A stretch of DNA of 30,672 bases from Candidatus Shapirobacteria bacterium (GCA_027021145.1 JALUUX010000080.1:1-30672); one strand, 5' to 3'. Positions 1 through 7,622 are shown, counted from the stretch's first letter. The notes: generated by a model from the letters alone, not told the origin. Made by a program: numbers and translations.

Positions 1-252
1 AATATAGCCCGGGAAGATTTTTTCCTGGGTTTTTACCTTTTTACCTTGGCGGATGGTGTATTTATCTTGAAGAGGAATGATGACTTCAAAAATTTTATCA
101 GCCAAGCCCATGGTTTTGGCCCGCTGCTTCAAAGCTTGGGTCACCTTATACTCATGGCCTGAATAAGTATGGATAATAAACCACTGACTGTTAGCCGGTG
201 GTTGCTGTTTGCTGATGAGATAGCGGAATCGCCGTTTTTTGGTTTTGGTCAT
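1..252 (-). CDS. nusG: Transcription termination/antitermination protein NusG (N-terminal part)
   Basis: The reverse complement from 252 reads 84 residues starting MTKTKKRRFRYLISK and containing WFIIHTYSGHEYKV and EKIFPGYI, the hallmarks of the NusG N-terminal (NGN) domain that binds RNA polymerase and links it to Rho or the ribosome. The reading frame is open to the window edge, so the rest of the NGN domain and the KOW domain lie outside. Its ATG overlaps the stop codon of secE (ATGA-type overlap at 249-252), giving the classic secE-nusG order and implying translational coupling. A basic extension of about 20 residues precedes the conserved W. Identification is firm; only completeness is unknown. 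Confidence 0.93.
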   Translation of the reverse strand, partial: MTKTKKRRFRYLISKQQPPANSQWFIIHTYSGHEYKVTQALKQRAKTMGLADKIFEVIIPLQDKYTIRQGKKVKTQEKIFPGYI

Positions 253-437
253 CGAAATGTAAGCCAGCCAATTAATTTAGTGAATACAAAATCAGCCGCC
301 GCTAGGGCGGTACCGGTAATTACCGAGATAAATATTACCACAACTGTCAATTGAATTAAAGTCTGACGATTGGGCCAGGTCACCTCCTGGACTACCTGAC
401 GAATCTCACGCCAAAATTTTTTTCCTGCTTTAATCAT
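249..437 (-). CDS. secE: Preprotein translocase subunit SecE
   Basis: A 62-residue protein with the bacterial minimal SecE layout: a short amphipathic N-terminal helix with the signature WREIRQVVQEVTWPNRQTL, followed by one hydrophobic membrane segment at about residues 30-52. SecE clamps SecY in the SecYEG protein-export channel in the cytoplasmic membrane. It sits directly upstream of nusG with an overlapping stop/start, the usual bacterial operon. The ATG lies 6 nt after a TATCAT -10 box, so the mRNA is probably leaderless, although AGAGAG just before the start could also act as a weak ribosome-binding site. Family length (about 60-65 residues) fits. Confidence 0.95.
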   Translation of the reverse strand: MIKAGKKFWREIRQVVQEVTWPNRQTLIQLTVVVIFISVITGTALAAADFVFTKLIGWLTFR

Positions 438-443
438 CTCTCT

Positions 444-449
444 ATGATA
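444..449 (-). promoter_or_regulatory. -10 box of secE-nusG
   Basis: On the minus strand TG-T-TATCAT is followed by six bases and then the secE ATG. An extended -10 at this distance puts the transcription start at or next to the start codon. Confidence 0.5.
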
Positions 450-485
450 ACATTTAAACGATTAAAGCTCAAAGTTGATTAAAAG

Positions 486-1133
486 ATGGCGAGGCCCAAT
501 TTTTATTTTGAGCGCCAATATTGGCGGCAGGGATTTTTGGTTTTAGGCTTAGATGAGGTGGGGCGGGGGGCTTTAGCTGGACCAGTGGTGGCAGCTGCGG
601 TTGCTTTTACTCCTTCAAGTCGGCGCTTACTTCAAGAAGAAGGAGTTAATGATTCAAAGTTGTTAAGCAAGGAAAAGAGGGAGAAATTAGCCAAGTTGAT
701 CAAACAAGTAGCTCTTTGTTGGGGTTTAGGTCAGGCGACTAATGGTGAGATTGATCGTCGGGGAATTGTTTGGGCAACGCAAAAAGCGATGCGCCAGGCT
801 TTAGCCCGGGCGACCAAAACTGGGGCCGATCGACCCCAGTTTTTGCTCATTGATGCTTTTCATGTCAAATATTTGCCTGGGGTAGGTCTCAAGCATCAGC
901 GGGCTTTAGTTAAAGGTGATCAACGCTCGCTTTCCATTGCCGCAGCTTCAATTCTGGCGAAAGTTTATCGCGACCAATTAATGATTCGTCTGGCCCGGCG
1001 CTATCCCTTTTATCGCCGCTTTCATTGGGAGCAGAATAAAGGTTATGGCACTCAAGCTCATCGGACTGCCATTGAGCGCTGGGGAGTAACGCGTTATCAT
1101 CGGAAAAGCTTTTTGAGTTGGTTAAATTCTTAG
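486..1133 (+). CDS. rnhB: Ribonuclease HII
   Basis: A 215-residue protein with all RNase HII signatures: GLDEVGRGALAGPVV near the N-terminus (catalytic D23 and E24), NDSKLLSKEKRE at 55-66, the LLIDAF acidic residue D123, and KGDQRSLSIAAASILAKVYRD at 143-163. The enzyme nicks the RNA strand of RNA-DNA hybrids and removes misincorporated ribonucleotides from DNA. Length matches the family. It is transcribed divergently from secE-nusG across a 48-nt gap; no clear Shine-Dalgarno sequence precedes the ATG. Ribonucleotide removal next to a ribonucleotide reductase is a plausible but unproven thematic link. Confidence 0.95.
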   Translation: MARPNFYFERQYWRQGFLVLGLDEVGRGALAGPVVAAAVAFTPSSRRLLQEEGVNDSKLLSKEKREKLAKLIKQVALCWGLGQATNGEIDRRGIVWATQKAMRQALARATKTGADRPQFLLIDAFHVKYLPGVGLKHQRALVKGDQRSLSIAAASILAKVYRDQLMIRLARRYPFYRRFHWEQNKGYGTQAHRTAIERWGVTRYHRKSFLSWLNS

Positions 1134-1374
1134 TTCAAAGAAAAAGTGGTGATTGGGATGGGTTTTTAAGGCAAGAATTAGGACCGAAGTGGTGATTAGC
1201 CTGAATTTTTTGGTTTTGCCAAGGCTTGGGTAGATTCTTGCTTCAAGATGGGATTTGATATAGAAATTGCTACTTGACAGTCACGGAGGACTTGAGGATA
1301 AATTAGGTTAATTAACCCAAAGGAGACCTGCCCCAATTATTTCTAATCTGCCCAGTTATTATTGAGGAGGAGTG
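1134..1374 (+). promoter_or_regulatory. Leader region and promoter of nrdJ
   Basis: TTGACA at 1274-1279 is a perfect -35 box; AT-rich GATAAAT at 1297-1303 lies 17-18 nt downstream as a plausible -10. The inferred transcript would start near 1310 and carry a small hairpin (GGTTAATTAACC), the string GGAGACCTGCC at 1322-1332, and a strong Shine-Dalgarno GAGGAGG at 1364-1370. Two near-copies of AAGTGGTGATT lie upstream (about 1143 and 1184). No gene is visible in this stretch. Confidence 0.45.
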
Positions 1375-4300
1375 ATGCCGCGACTCAAAAAAGGCAATTG
1401 GACACCCCAGGCTGAGCGCGTTTTGCGCGAGCGCTATTTGAAGCGAGATAGCTTGGGCCGAATTCGGGAGACACCAGAGCAGATGTTGTGGCGGGTGGCT
1501 CGAGAAATTGCTCAAGTTGATGAGCAGTATGGTCGCAGTGAGAAAGAGATTTTGGCCCAAGCGCGCCAATTCTATCAACTTATGGTGGAGCGCCTTTTTT
1601 TACCCAACTCACCCACTTTAATGAATGCCGGGCTAAAAAATAATCTTCAGTATTCGGCCTGTTTTGTTTTGCCAGTAGAAGATTCTATTGAGGGCATTTT
1701 TGAAGCCATTAAGCGAGCGGCAATTATCCATCAATCAGGAGGGGGAACAGGGTTCAGTTTTTCTCGTCTGCGACCAGCCGGGAGTGCGGTAAAAACTAGT
1801 GGCGGAGTGGCCTCGGGTCCTGTTTCCTTTATGAAGATTTTTGATGCCGCCACCGAGCAAGTGAAGCAAGGGGGTCGCCGCCGCGGAGCTAATATGGGAA
1901 TCTTGCGGGTCGATCACCCCGAAATTGAAGCCTTTATTAATTGCAAGTTAGAGGGGGGAATTACCAACTTTAATATCTCGGTGGGAGCCACTGATGAGTT
2001 TATGGAGGCAGTGATTAAGAAGAAGGATTATTGGTTGCGGGCTCAGCCAGGTTGGCCCAAACCCGGGGGCGGTCGCTATCGAGGAGGAGAAAAGATTGAG
2101 AAAAAATCAGCCGAAAAGATCTTTAATCAAATTGTGGCCGCCGCCTGGCGGAATGGTGATCCGGGTATGGTCTGGCTTGACCGGATTAATAATAGCCCGG
2201 CTAATCCGGTCCCCTCAATGGGTCCAATCGAAGCCACCAATCCCTGCTTAGTCGGTTCTAGTCTAGTGGTAACTGACCGAGGTTTATATTCAATTAAAGA
2301 GCTGGTAGCGAGCCAAAGGCCAGTTAAAGTCTTATTTGAAGGTAGCTATTATCCTGTGACTGGTTTTTGGAATCGAGGTCAGAAGCCGATTTGGCGCTTA
2401 ACCACGAAAAATGGTCTAGAGTTGGAAGCAACTGCTGACCATCGGATTTTAACTCAGCGGGGGTGGGTTGCCTTAGCCGAGTTGAAGCCGGGTGAAGATC
2501 AGGTAGTCCTCCAATCTCGGCCTGGTGGTTTTGGCTCAGAGACCCGATTGCCTTTGAATTGGGAAGAGATTGATCCCACTCGGAAGTTGAATTTACCTCA
2601 AACTTGGTCAGAAGAGCTGGGAATAGTGTTGGGCTGGCTAATCGGCGATGGTTGGCTTCGCGATCATCCCCAAGAAGCTCGAGTGGGTTTTAGTTTTGGA
2701 GCCCAAGATGAGGCGATTAAGGAGAAGATTGAGACAATCATGAATCATTGGTATGGCCGCTCAATTGCCTCGATTAAGCGGGAAAACAAGGTCTGGCATC
2801 TTTCTTATCATAGTCAGCCTCTAGTAGAATTTTTTAAACAGTTGGGGGTTCGGCCGGTTAAGGCAGCCGAAAAAACAGTTCCCGAATCGATTTTTACTGC
2901 CCCAAAAGAAGCAGTCAGAGGGTTTTTACAAGGATTGTTCAGTGCCGATGGGACGGTGGGTTACCAGCGAGAAAAGAAAAGTAAGTATCTTCGACTAACT
3001 TCTAAATCCAAACGATTGCTTCAGCAAGTGCAGCTCCTTTTGCTTAATTGGGGGATTGTTAGCCGAATCTATGATCGTCGGCGGCCGCCGCGAACCTGTT
3101 TCTCTTACTCCACTAAGAAGGGAGAAGAGCGTCACTATCTCTCTGACGGTATTTGTTTTGAGCTGAATCTCAGTCGAAAAAACATGAATTTGTTCTTAGA
3201 TCAGATTGGGTTTTTGGATCAGCGCCATCAGGAAAAGTTGGCCCAAGCAAAGCAGATCAAAAGCTATCGGGCCAGCTTTACAGATTTGGTGGTTCAGGTA
3301 GAGGAGGTTGGTCGGAAGGAAACTGTCTATGATTTATCAGTGCCTGGTGCCAACGCCTTTTTGGCTAACGGTTTAGTGGTCCATAATTGTGGCGAACAAC
3401 CATTGTATCCTAATGAGGCCTGTAATTTGGGGAGTATTAATCTGAGTTTAATGGTGAAATCTAAGGGCAAGAAGGTTGAGATTGATTGGGATAAGTTAGA
3501 GCAAGTAGTGCGCCAGGCGGTTCATTTTCTCGACAATGTCATCGATATCAACCCCTTCCCCCTAAAGGAAATTAGGCAAGCAGTTTTGGCTAATCGGCGT
3601 ATTGGCTTGGGGGTGATGGGTTGGGCTGACTTGCTGTTTCAGTTGCGCCTTCCTTATGATAGTCGCCGCGGCGTGAGCTTGGCGGGCAAAGTGATGAAAT
3701 TTATTAATCAGGTGGCTTGGGATCAATCGGAGAAATTGGCTCAGTGGAAAGGGGCCTTTCCCAACTTCTCTCGGTCAATTTATCGCCGGGGTCGGCCTAA
3801 GCGCAACGCCACGGTAACGACGATTGCGCCTACTGGTTCGATTTCAATTATTGCCAACTGTTCCTCGGGAATTGAGCCGGTTTTTGCCTTAGCCTTTACC
3901 CATCAAACCGGTGAGCGCACCCTTCATTTTGTTAATCCCCATTTCCGACGGGCTTTGGCTGAACTCAAATCACGAGCGGCGATCTTAAAGCAGGTTAAAG
4001 AGCAGGGGCATTTGGCTGATTTAGATCAGGTGCCTCGGGATTGGCGAGCCGTTTTTAAGACGGCTCATGAAATTGATTATCGCTGGCATATCAAAATGCA
4101 AGCGGCCTTTCAGCAGTATGTCGATAACGCGGTTTCCAAGACGATTAATTTGCCCAATTCGGCCACTAAAGAAGATGTCGCTCAGGCCTATCTTTTAGCC
4201 TATCGCCTTGGTTGTCGGGGAATTACTGTTTTTCGCGATGGTTGTCGGGAGGAGCAGGTTTTAACTGCTGGGGTCAAATCTGAGGAAAAGAAAACCGATT

Positions 4301-4809
4301 TTGTGGTTAAGCCCCGGCCGACGGTGGTTAAGGGGACTACTTATCGGATTAATACTCCGGTGGGCACAGCCTTTGTGACCGTGAATCATAATGGCGAGAC
4401 GGATCAGCCCTTGGAGGTGTTTATAAATGTTGGTAAAGCCGGCTCTGATGTTGCCGCTGACGCCGAGGCAATGGGGCGACTAATTTCTCTTTGCTTGCGC
4501 ATTTCGGCCCCAGGGTTGTCGCCCAAGAAAGTAGCGGAATTAATTATTGATCAGTTAGAGGGTATTGGGGGCGGCGGTTCGGTGGGTTTTGGTAAGGAGC
4601 GAGTGCGATCTTTAGCTGATGGAATCGCCAAAGTATTAAAAAAGCACCTCGCTGGCAATGGTGACAGTTCGGTCGAGATAATCGGCCAACAGCCTTCGTT
4701 GGTGGCCCGTCAGAAGCAGCGTGATCTTTGCCCTTCTTGTGGTAATGCCACCTTAGTCCTTGAAGAAGGTTGTGCTAAATGTGCTAGCTGCGGTTTTTCC
4801 AAATGCTAA
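1375..4809 (+). CDS. nrdJ: Adenosylcobalamin-dependent (class II) ribonucleoside-diphosphate reductase, intein-containing precursor
   Basis: Makes deoxyribonucleotides using a B12-derived radical. The frame is open from GTG at 1372 (1145 codons), but ATG at 1375 is a better start because GAGGAGG at 1364-1370 is too close to the GTG. Residue numbers here count from 1372. Diagnostic segments: HQSGGGTGFSFSRLRPAGS, KQGGRRRGANMG, NPC...GEQPLYPNEACNLGSINL, and TIAPTGSISIIANCSSGIEP. A 381-residue intein (292-672) splits the NPCGEQ catalytic motif; after splicing the enzyme is about 763 residues, normal for NrdJ. The C-terminus has a CPSCG...CAKCASCGFSKC zinc/redox tail. Its stop overlaps the start of the adenosyltransferase gene. 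Oxygen-independent dNTP synthesis with a cofactor that is probably salvaged is inferred. Confidence 0.96.
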   Translation: MPRLKKGNWTPQAERVLRERYLKRDSLGRIRETPEQMLWRVAREIAQVDEQYGRSEKEILAQARQFYQLMVERLFLPNSPTLMNAGLKNNLQYSACFVLPVEDSIEGIFEAIKRAAIIHQSGGGTGFSFSRLRPAGSAVKTSGGVASGPVSFMKIFDAATEQVKQGGRRRGANMGILRVDHPEIEAFINCKLEGGITNFNISVGATDEFMEAVIKKKDYWLRAQPGWPKPGGGRYRGGEKIEKKSAEKIFNQIVAAAWRNGDPGMVWLDRINNSPANPVPSMGPIEATNPCLVGSSLVVTDRGLYSIKELVASQRPVKVLFEGSYYPVTGFWNRGQKPIWRLTTKNGLELEATADHRILTQRGWVALAELKPGEDQVVLQSRPGGFGSETRLPLNWEEIDPTRKLNLPQTWSEELGIVLGWLIGDGWLRDHPQEARVGFSFGAQDEAIKEKIETIMNHWYGRSIASIKRENKVWHLSYHSQPLVEFFKQLGVRPVKAAEKTVPESIFTAPKEAVRGFLQGLFSADGTVGYQREKKSKYLRLTSKSKRLLQQVQLLLLNWGIVSRIYDRRRPPRTCFSYSTKKGEERHYLSDGICFELNLSRKNMNLFLDQIGFLDQRHQEKLAQAKQIKSYRASFTDLVVQVEEVGRKETVYDLSVPGANAFLANGLVVHNCGEQPLYPNEACNLGSINLSLMVKSKGKKVEIDWDKLEQVVRQAVHFLDNVIDINPFPLKEIRQAVLANRRIGLGVMGWADLLFQLRLPYDSRRGVSLAGKVMKFINQVAWDQSEKLAQWKGAFPNFSRSIYRRGRPKRNATVTTIAPTGSISIIANCSSGIEPVFALAFTHQTGERTLHFVNPHFRRALAELKSRAAILKQVKEQGHLADLDQVPRDWRAVFKTAHEIDYRWHIKMQAAFQQYVDNAVSKTINLPNSATKEDVAQAYLLAYRLGCRGITVFRDGCREEQVLTAGVKSEEKKTDFVVKPRPTVVKGTTYRINTPVGTAFVTVNHNGETDQPLEVFINVGKAGSDVAADAEAMGRLISLCLRISAPGLSPKKVAELIIDQLEGIGGGGSVGFGKERVRSLADGIAKVLKKHLAGNGDSSVEIIGQQPSLVARQKQRDLCPSCGNATLVLEEGCAKCASCGFSKC
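2245..3387 (+). mobile_element. LAGLIDADG intein inserted in the NrdJ active-site motif
   Basis: The insert begins with Cys (CLVGSSLVVTDRG, block A) directly after NP and ends GLVVHN before Cys+1 (CGEQPL), the standard Cys1 / His-Asn / Cys+1 self-splicing arrangement. EATADHRILT is the block B motif (TxxH). Two dodecapeptides, LGIVLGWLIGDG (residues 416-427) and FLQGLFSADG (518-527), identify a LAGLIDADG homing endonuclease between the splicing blocks; both catalytic aspartates (D426, D526) are present, so it may still be active. Size is 381 residues. Removing it restores the uninterrupted NPCGEQPL motif. Boundaries are firm from the flanking conserved host sequence. Confidence 0.95.
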
Positions 4810-5348
4810 ATTTTTGGTTGATGATTAAGCAGGTAACCGAATCGGTTTTATTTGGTGGTCGAAAACGAGGAAAAGATGAGTTAATTTTTGCTGCTTTGGG
4901 TGATTTGGACGAGGCAAGTTGTTTTTTGGGTTCTGCCCGGGTGTTAACTCGGGGAGAGATTAATAAAATCTTACTTCAGCTTCAGCAGGATTTGGGTCAG
5001 ATGGCAGCCCTGATTGCCGGCGATCAATCGGTGACTAATTTGGACCAACGATTAGCCTGGCTTGAAGATCAGATTAAGAAATTTCAGGCTCAGGCACCTG
5101 AGACCAAGGGCTTTGTTTTCGCCGGTCGGAATGAGCTTGAGGTTCGGTTTCATTTGGCTCGGGTGGTGGTGCGGCGATTAGAGCGCCAGGTGGTGGCCCT
5201 AAGCCGGAAGCAGGCTGTTCCCGAATCCTTGCTTAATTATCTCAATCGCCTTTCTTGGCTTCTTTTTCTTTTTGCTGCCACTGCCGATGCTTTTTTAGTT
5301 TGTGATGGACAAACCAACCTGCCAAAATTAAGAAGCCCAAAACAATGA
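4803..5348 (+). CDS. pduO: PduO-type cob(I)alamin adenosyltransferase-like protein
   Basis: Converts cob(I)alamin plus ATP to adenosylcobalamin, the cofactor of the reductase encoded just upstream. Recognisable segments are LFGGRKRGKDE, the LGDLDEASCFLG helix, RVVVRRLERQVVAL (equivalent of the family's R-x-x-x-R-R-x-E-R motif) and YLNRLSWLLFLFA near the end. The usual N-terminal ATP-binding YTRTGDxG motif is degraded to IKQVTES, which is odd. The ATG at 4803 overlaps the nrdJ stop, implying translational coupling; ATG at 4821 is an alternative start that aligns better with the family. The 3' end overlaps the convergent DedA gene by 107 nt. Function is well supported by context, activity less so. 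Confidence 0.82.
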   Translation: MLNFWLMIKQVTESVLFGGRKRGKDELIFAALGDLDEASCFLGSARVLTRGEINKILLQLQQDLGQMAALIAGDQSVTNLDQRLAWLEDQIKKFQAQAPETKGFVFAGRNELEVRFHLARVVVRRLERQVVALSRKQAVPESLLNYLNRLSWLLFLFAATADAFLVCDGQTNLPKLRSPKQ

Positions 5349-5907
5349 CGATGTCAAACTTGCGGAAATAGTTGCTAATCGCACTCCAGTTTTCACCCAG
5401 TTTTAGTCCTACCCAAGCTAGCGCGGCCGACCAGATAAAAGAACCAGTGAAAGTGTAAAAAGAGAAGCGCGCCAAGTTCATTTGGGCGATTCCGGCCGGC
5501 AGAGAGATAAAAGTTCGGACTACCGGCAGAAGTCGGGAGGTGAAAGTAATTAATTCACCATGGCGGCGAAACCATTCTTGGGCCTCATCAAGCTCATATT
5601 CGAAAACCAGGACAAATTTACCGTAGCGGCGGATCAATTGACGAATGGCTTTTTCGCCAAAACGGGCTCCAACCCACCAGGCTAGCAGTGATCCCAGCAG
5701 GCAGCCAACAGCGCCGGCCAAGGAAACAAGCCAGAAGTTGAGCTCTCCCTTGAAGACAAGAAAGCCTGAAAAAGGCATGATAATTTCTGACGGCAAGGGG
5801 ATGCAGGCTGACTCAATCGCCATCGCCAGGACAATACCAAAGTAGCTGAGCTTCGAAATTAGGATGATAATGAATTGGGCTAAGAAGCCGATGATGGTTT
5901 CGACCAT
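5242..5907 (-). CDS. DedA-family (SNARE-associated) membrane protein
   Basis: A 221-residue, strongly hydrophobic protein with the DedA core: ESACIPLPSEIIMPFSGFLV, then a G-rich membrane segment followed by WWVGARFGEKAIR, and FTSRLLPVVRTFISLPAGI. DedA proteins act in the cytoplasmic membrane and several members flip phosphatidyl or undecaprenyl phosphate lipids, so a role in recycling the cell-wall carrier is possible here but not shown. The C-terminus is basic and hydrophilic. A TAAAAT -10 lies 7 nt before the ATG. The gene converges on the adenosyltransferase gene and overlaps its last 107 nt. Confidence 0.9.
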   Translation of the reverse strand: MVETIIGFLAQFIIILISKLSYFGIVLAMAIESACIPLPSEIIMPFSGFLVFKGELNFWLVSLAGAVGCLLGSLLAWWVGARFGEKAIRQLIRRYGKFVLVFEYELDEAQEWFRRHGELITFTSRLLPVVRTFISLPAGIAQMNLARFSFYTFTGSFIWSAALAWVGLKLGENWSAISNYFRKFDIVIVLGFLILAGWFVHHKLKKHRQWQQKEKEAKKGD

Positions 5908-5914
5908 GGTTAGG

Positions 5915-5920
5915 ATTTTA
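5915..5920 (-). promoter_or_regulatory. -10 box of the dedA gene
   Basis: Minus-strand TAAAAT, seven bases before the ATG at 5907, predicts a transcript starting at the start codon. Confidence 0.45.
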
Positions 5921-5959
5921 ACTGGTTGGGGAGAGTTAAATCAAGTTTAGGAGGAATGA

Positions 5960-5965
5960 TAGAAT
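5960..5965 (+). promoter_or_regulatory. Extended -10 box of tgt
   Basis: TGATAGAAT (TG-A-TAGAAT) ends six bases before the tgt ATG. A Shine-Dalgarno-like AGGAGG sits upstream of this box and is too far from the ATG (about 17 nt) to serve it, which favours a leaderless start. Confidence 0.5.
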
Positions 5966-5971
5966 AGAATC

Positions 5972-7090
5972 ATGGCTAAGAAATGGCAAATTTTGGTTCA
6001 AGATCGGCGGACTCGGGTTCGAGTGGGCCGAATTAAGACCGCCCATGGTGTCGTAGAAACGCCCTGTTTTATTCCTGATGCCACTTATGGAGCAGTCAAA
6101 CATTTATCGGCTCTAGAGCTGGAGCAAATTGGGCTTCAGATGATTCTGGGCAATGTTTATCATTTAGGAATTCGGCCGGGAGTGGAGGTCATCAAGAGGC
6201 TGGGCGGGTTAAGAAAATTTATGGCCTGGTCCGGGCCAATTTTGACTGATAGTGGTGGTTTTCAGGCTTTTTCTTTGGTTCATCGGAATGGAATGGGAAA
6301 AATTACTGAAGGGGGGATTGTTTTTAAAGATCATCTGAGCGGTGCCGGGCATTTTTTGACTCCAGAGCAGTCGATTCAAAACCAGCTCGATTTGGACAGT
6401 GATATTTTGATGGTCTTAGATTATCCAGTGGTGGCTGAGGCGCCCGAGTCCGTCAATCGTTATTCGGTTTCCTTAACCACTCAATGGGCCAAAAGGAGTC
6501 GGGATTATTTTAGGGCTCAAGCTGGATCGGAAAAGATTTTGATGGCTATTATTCAGGGGGCCAACAGCAAGGTTTTGCGGCGGCGCAGTTTTGAAGAGTT
6601 AGAAGCGATCGAGTCATTTATCGGTTATGGTTTTGGCGGTCCGCCAGTCAACCGAGAAATTTTAGCTTATACCGCCAGCTTGATTCCTGATGATCGAGTC
6701 CGCTATTTAATGGGTGGCGGCACCCCCAAAGAGATCATTGAAGCCGTGGCCATGGGTTGGGATTTATTTGACTGTGTCATTCCGACTCGAAATGCACGCC
6801 ACGGCTTGGCTTATGTTTTTGAAGATGAAGTTAAGCTGAGAGTGGGGGAGATTAAAATTTGGCAAGAGCAATACCGGTTTGATTCTCGGCCCATCGAGCC
6901 TCATTGTCCTTGTCTTGCTTGTCAACATTACTCTCGGGCTTATATTCGTCATCTTTTAAAAATCAGAGAGCCTTTGGGCCAGCGCCTAATGACGCTTCAC
7001 AATCTTAGCTTTTATATGCGCCTGATGAAAAGAATCAGAAAGGCGATCAGAAAGGGAGAATTTTCCTCTTTGGACCTAAATACTACTTGA
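5972..7090 (+). CDS. tgt: tRNA-guanine transglycosylase
   Basis: Exchanges G34 of GUN-anticodon tRNAs for preQ1 or queuine. The 372-residue length is typical. Visible features: GNVYHLGIRPG, LTDSGGFQAFSL with the general acid/base D93, GYGFGGPPVNRE, MGGGTPKEIIEAVAMG, and DLFDCVIPTRNARHG with the nucleophile D267. The zinc site is complete: C312, C314 and C317 in CPCLAC plus H343 in TLHN. In the substrate-recognition loop the usual DEC is replaced by DYPVV, as in some divergent members. Neighbours are a divergent dedA gene and the convergent rpmG, which it overlaps by 8 nt. Whether it salvages preQ1 or queuine cannot be read from sequence. Confidence 0.95.
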   Translation: MAKKWQILVQDRRTRVRVGRIKTAHGVVETPCFIPDATYGAVKHLSALELEQIGLQMILGNVYHLGIRPGVEVIKRLGGLRKFMAWSGPILTDSGGFQAFSLVHRNGMGKITEGGIVFKDHLSGAGHFLTPEQSIQNQLDLDSDILMVLDYPVVAEAPESVNRYSVSLTTQWAKRSRDYFRAQAGSEKILMAIIQGANSKVLRRRSFEELEAIESFIGYGFGGPPVNREILAYTASLIPDDRVRYLMGGGTPKEIIEAVAMGWDLFDCVIPTRNARHGLAYVFEDEVKLRVGEIKIWQEQYRFDSRPIEPHCPCLACQHYSRAYIRHLLKIREPLGQRLMTLHNLSFYMRLMKRIRKAIRKGEFSSLDLNTT

Positions 7091-7259
7091 GCTTAGTAGT
7101 TTCTTTGTGTTGAGTGCGCTTCTTGCAGCGGCGACAATATTTTTTTAATTGCAGCTTTTCTGGGGTGTTGGTTTTATTGCGCTCGGTGATGTAGTTAAGA
7201 CTATTGCATTGAGGGCAAACTAACCCAACGATTATTCGTGATCCCTTCTTCTTTGCCAT
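7083..7259 (-). CDS. rpmG: 50S ribosomal protein L33 (zinc-binding type)
   Basis: The minus strand encodes 58 residues beginning MAKKKGSRIIVGLVCPQC with YITERNKTNTPEKLQLKKYC in the middle. C15/C18 and C42/C45 form the two CxxC zinc knuckles of C+ type L33. L33 sits near the E site of the large ribosomal subunit. The ATG follows a TATAAT box by 7 nt. The 3' end overlaps the tgt stop by 8 nt. The gene closes the tRNA array, and rpmG next to tRNA genes is common in bacteria. Confidence 0.94.
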   Translation of the reverse strand: MAKKKGSRIIVGLVCPQCNSLNYITERNKTNTPEKLQLKKYCRRCKKRTQHKETTKLK

Positions 7260-7266
7260 AGTCGTA

Positions 7267-7272
7267 ATTATA
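7267..7272 (-). promoter_or_regulatory. -10 box of rpmG
   Basis: Perfect minus-strand TATAAT seven bases before the rpmG ATG, again predicting a leaderless mRNA. Confidence 0.5.
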
Positions 7273-7311
7273 TAAATAAATGGTTAAATTGCCAATGGTC
7301 AAATAATTAAC

Positions 7312-7386
7312 TGGAGCCTGGAGTGGGATTTGAACCCACGACCTTTCCCTTACCAAGGGAATGCTCTGCCCCTGAGCTATCCAGGC
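7312..7386 (-). tRNA. tRNA-Thr (anticodon GGT)
   Basis: Complete cloverleaf: acceptor GCCTGGA/TCCAGGC, anticodon stem TTCCC/GGGAA with loop TTGGTAA, T-arm GTGGG-TTCAAAT-CCCAC. The 3' CCA is encoded (7312-7314), which most tRNAs here lack. Confidence 0.95.
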
Positions 7387-7397
7387 AGGATTGAAAG

Positions 7398-7452
7398 TGG
7401 TCGGGGCGGCGAAACTTTTACCCCGATCCGTCGGGGCGAACCCGTGACTTCA
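7398..7452 (-). pseudogene. tRNA-Pro-like 3' fragment with a hairpin in the T-loop
   Basis: On the minus strand this reads like the 3' part of the adjacent tRNA-Pro: variable region, T-arm, acceptor strand CGCCCCG, discriminator A and encoded CCA (7398-7400). About 20 extra bases interrupt the T-loop after TTCG and form a 6-bp hairpin (CCCCGA at 7421-7426 with TCGGGG at 7431-7436, loop TCCG on the plus strand). No matching 5' half is adjacent. The fragment lies 27 nt downstream of the intact tRNA-Pro(GGG), whose own 3' end lacks CCA. Confidence 0.7.
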
Positions 7453-7478
7453 CCCCGAACGGCTTATTTATTCTCTTG

Positions 7479-7552
7479 TCGGGGCGGCGGGACTTGAACC
7501 CGCGACCTCACGCACCCCATGCGTGCGCGCTCGCCAACTGCGCCACGCCCCG
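7479..7552 (-). tRNA. tRNA-Pro (anticodon GGG)
   Basis: Acceptor CGGGGCG/CGCCCCG, D-arm GCGC...GCGC, anticodon stem CACGC/GCGTG with loop ATGGGGT, T-arm GCGGG-TTCAAGT-CCCGC, discriminator A followed by CAAG rather than CCA. Its first 28 bases recur exactly at 9647-9674. Confidence 0.95.
7525..7552 (-). repeat. 28-nt direct repeat, copy 1 (5' half of tRNA-Pro)
   Basis: Identical over 28 nt to 9647-9674, in the same orientation; both are the tRNA-Pro acceptor plus D-arm. Together they bracket the AAA ATPase/TOPRIM cassette. Confidence 0.85.
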
Positions 7553-7582
7553 ATAGATATTTTTAATCGATAAAGCCTTACG

Positions 7583-7622
7583 TTCCAGATTTTACCATTT
7601 ATCATTTTCAGTTTGCAATTTG
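7583..7622. repeat. Dispersed AT-rich repeat copy
   Basis: GATTTTACCATTTATCATTT and the following GTTTGCAATTTG resemble 10096-10136 (GATTTTATCATTTAACATTT then GATTTGCAATTTG). This is one of several diverged copies of a low-complexity repeat scattered in the tRNA array. Confidence 0.5.
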
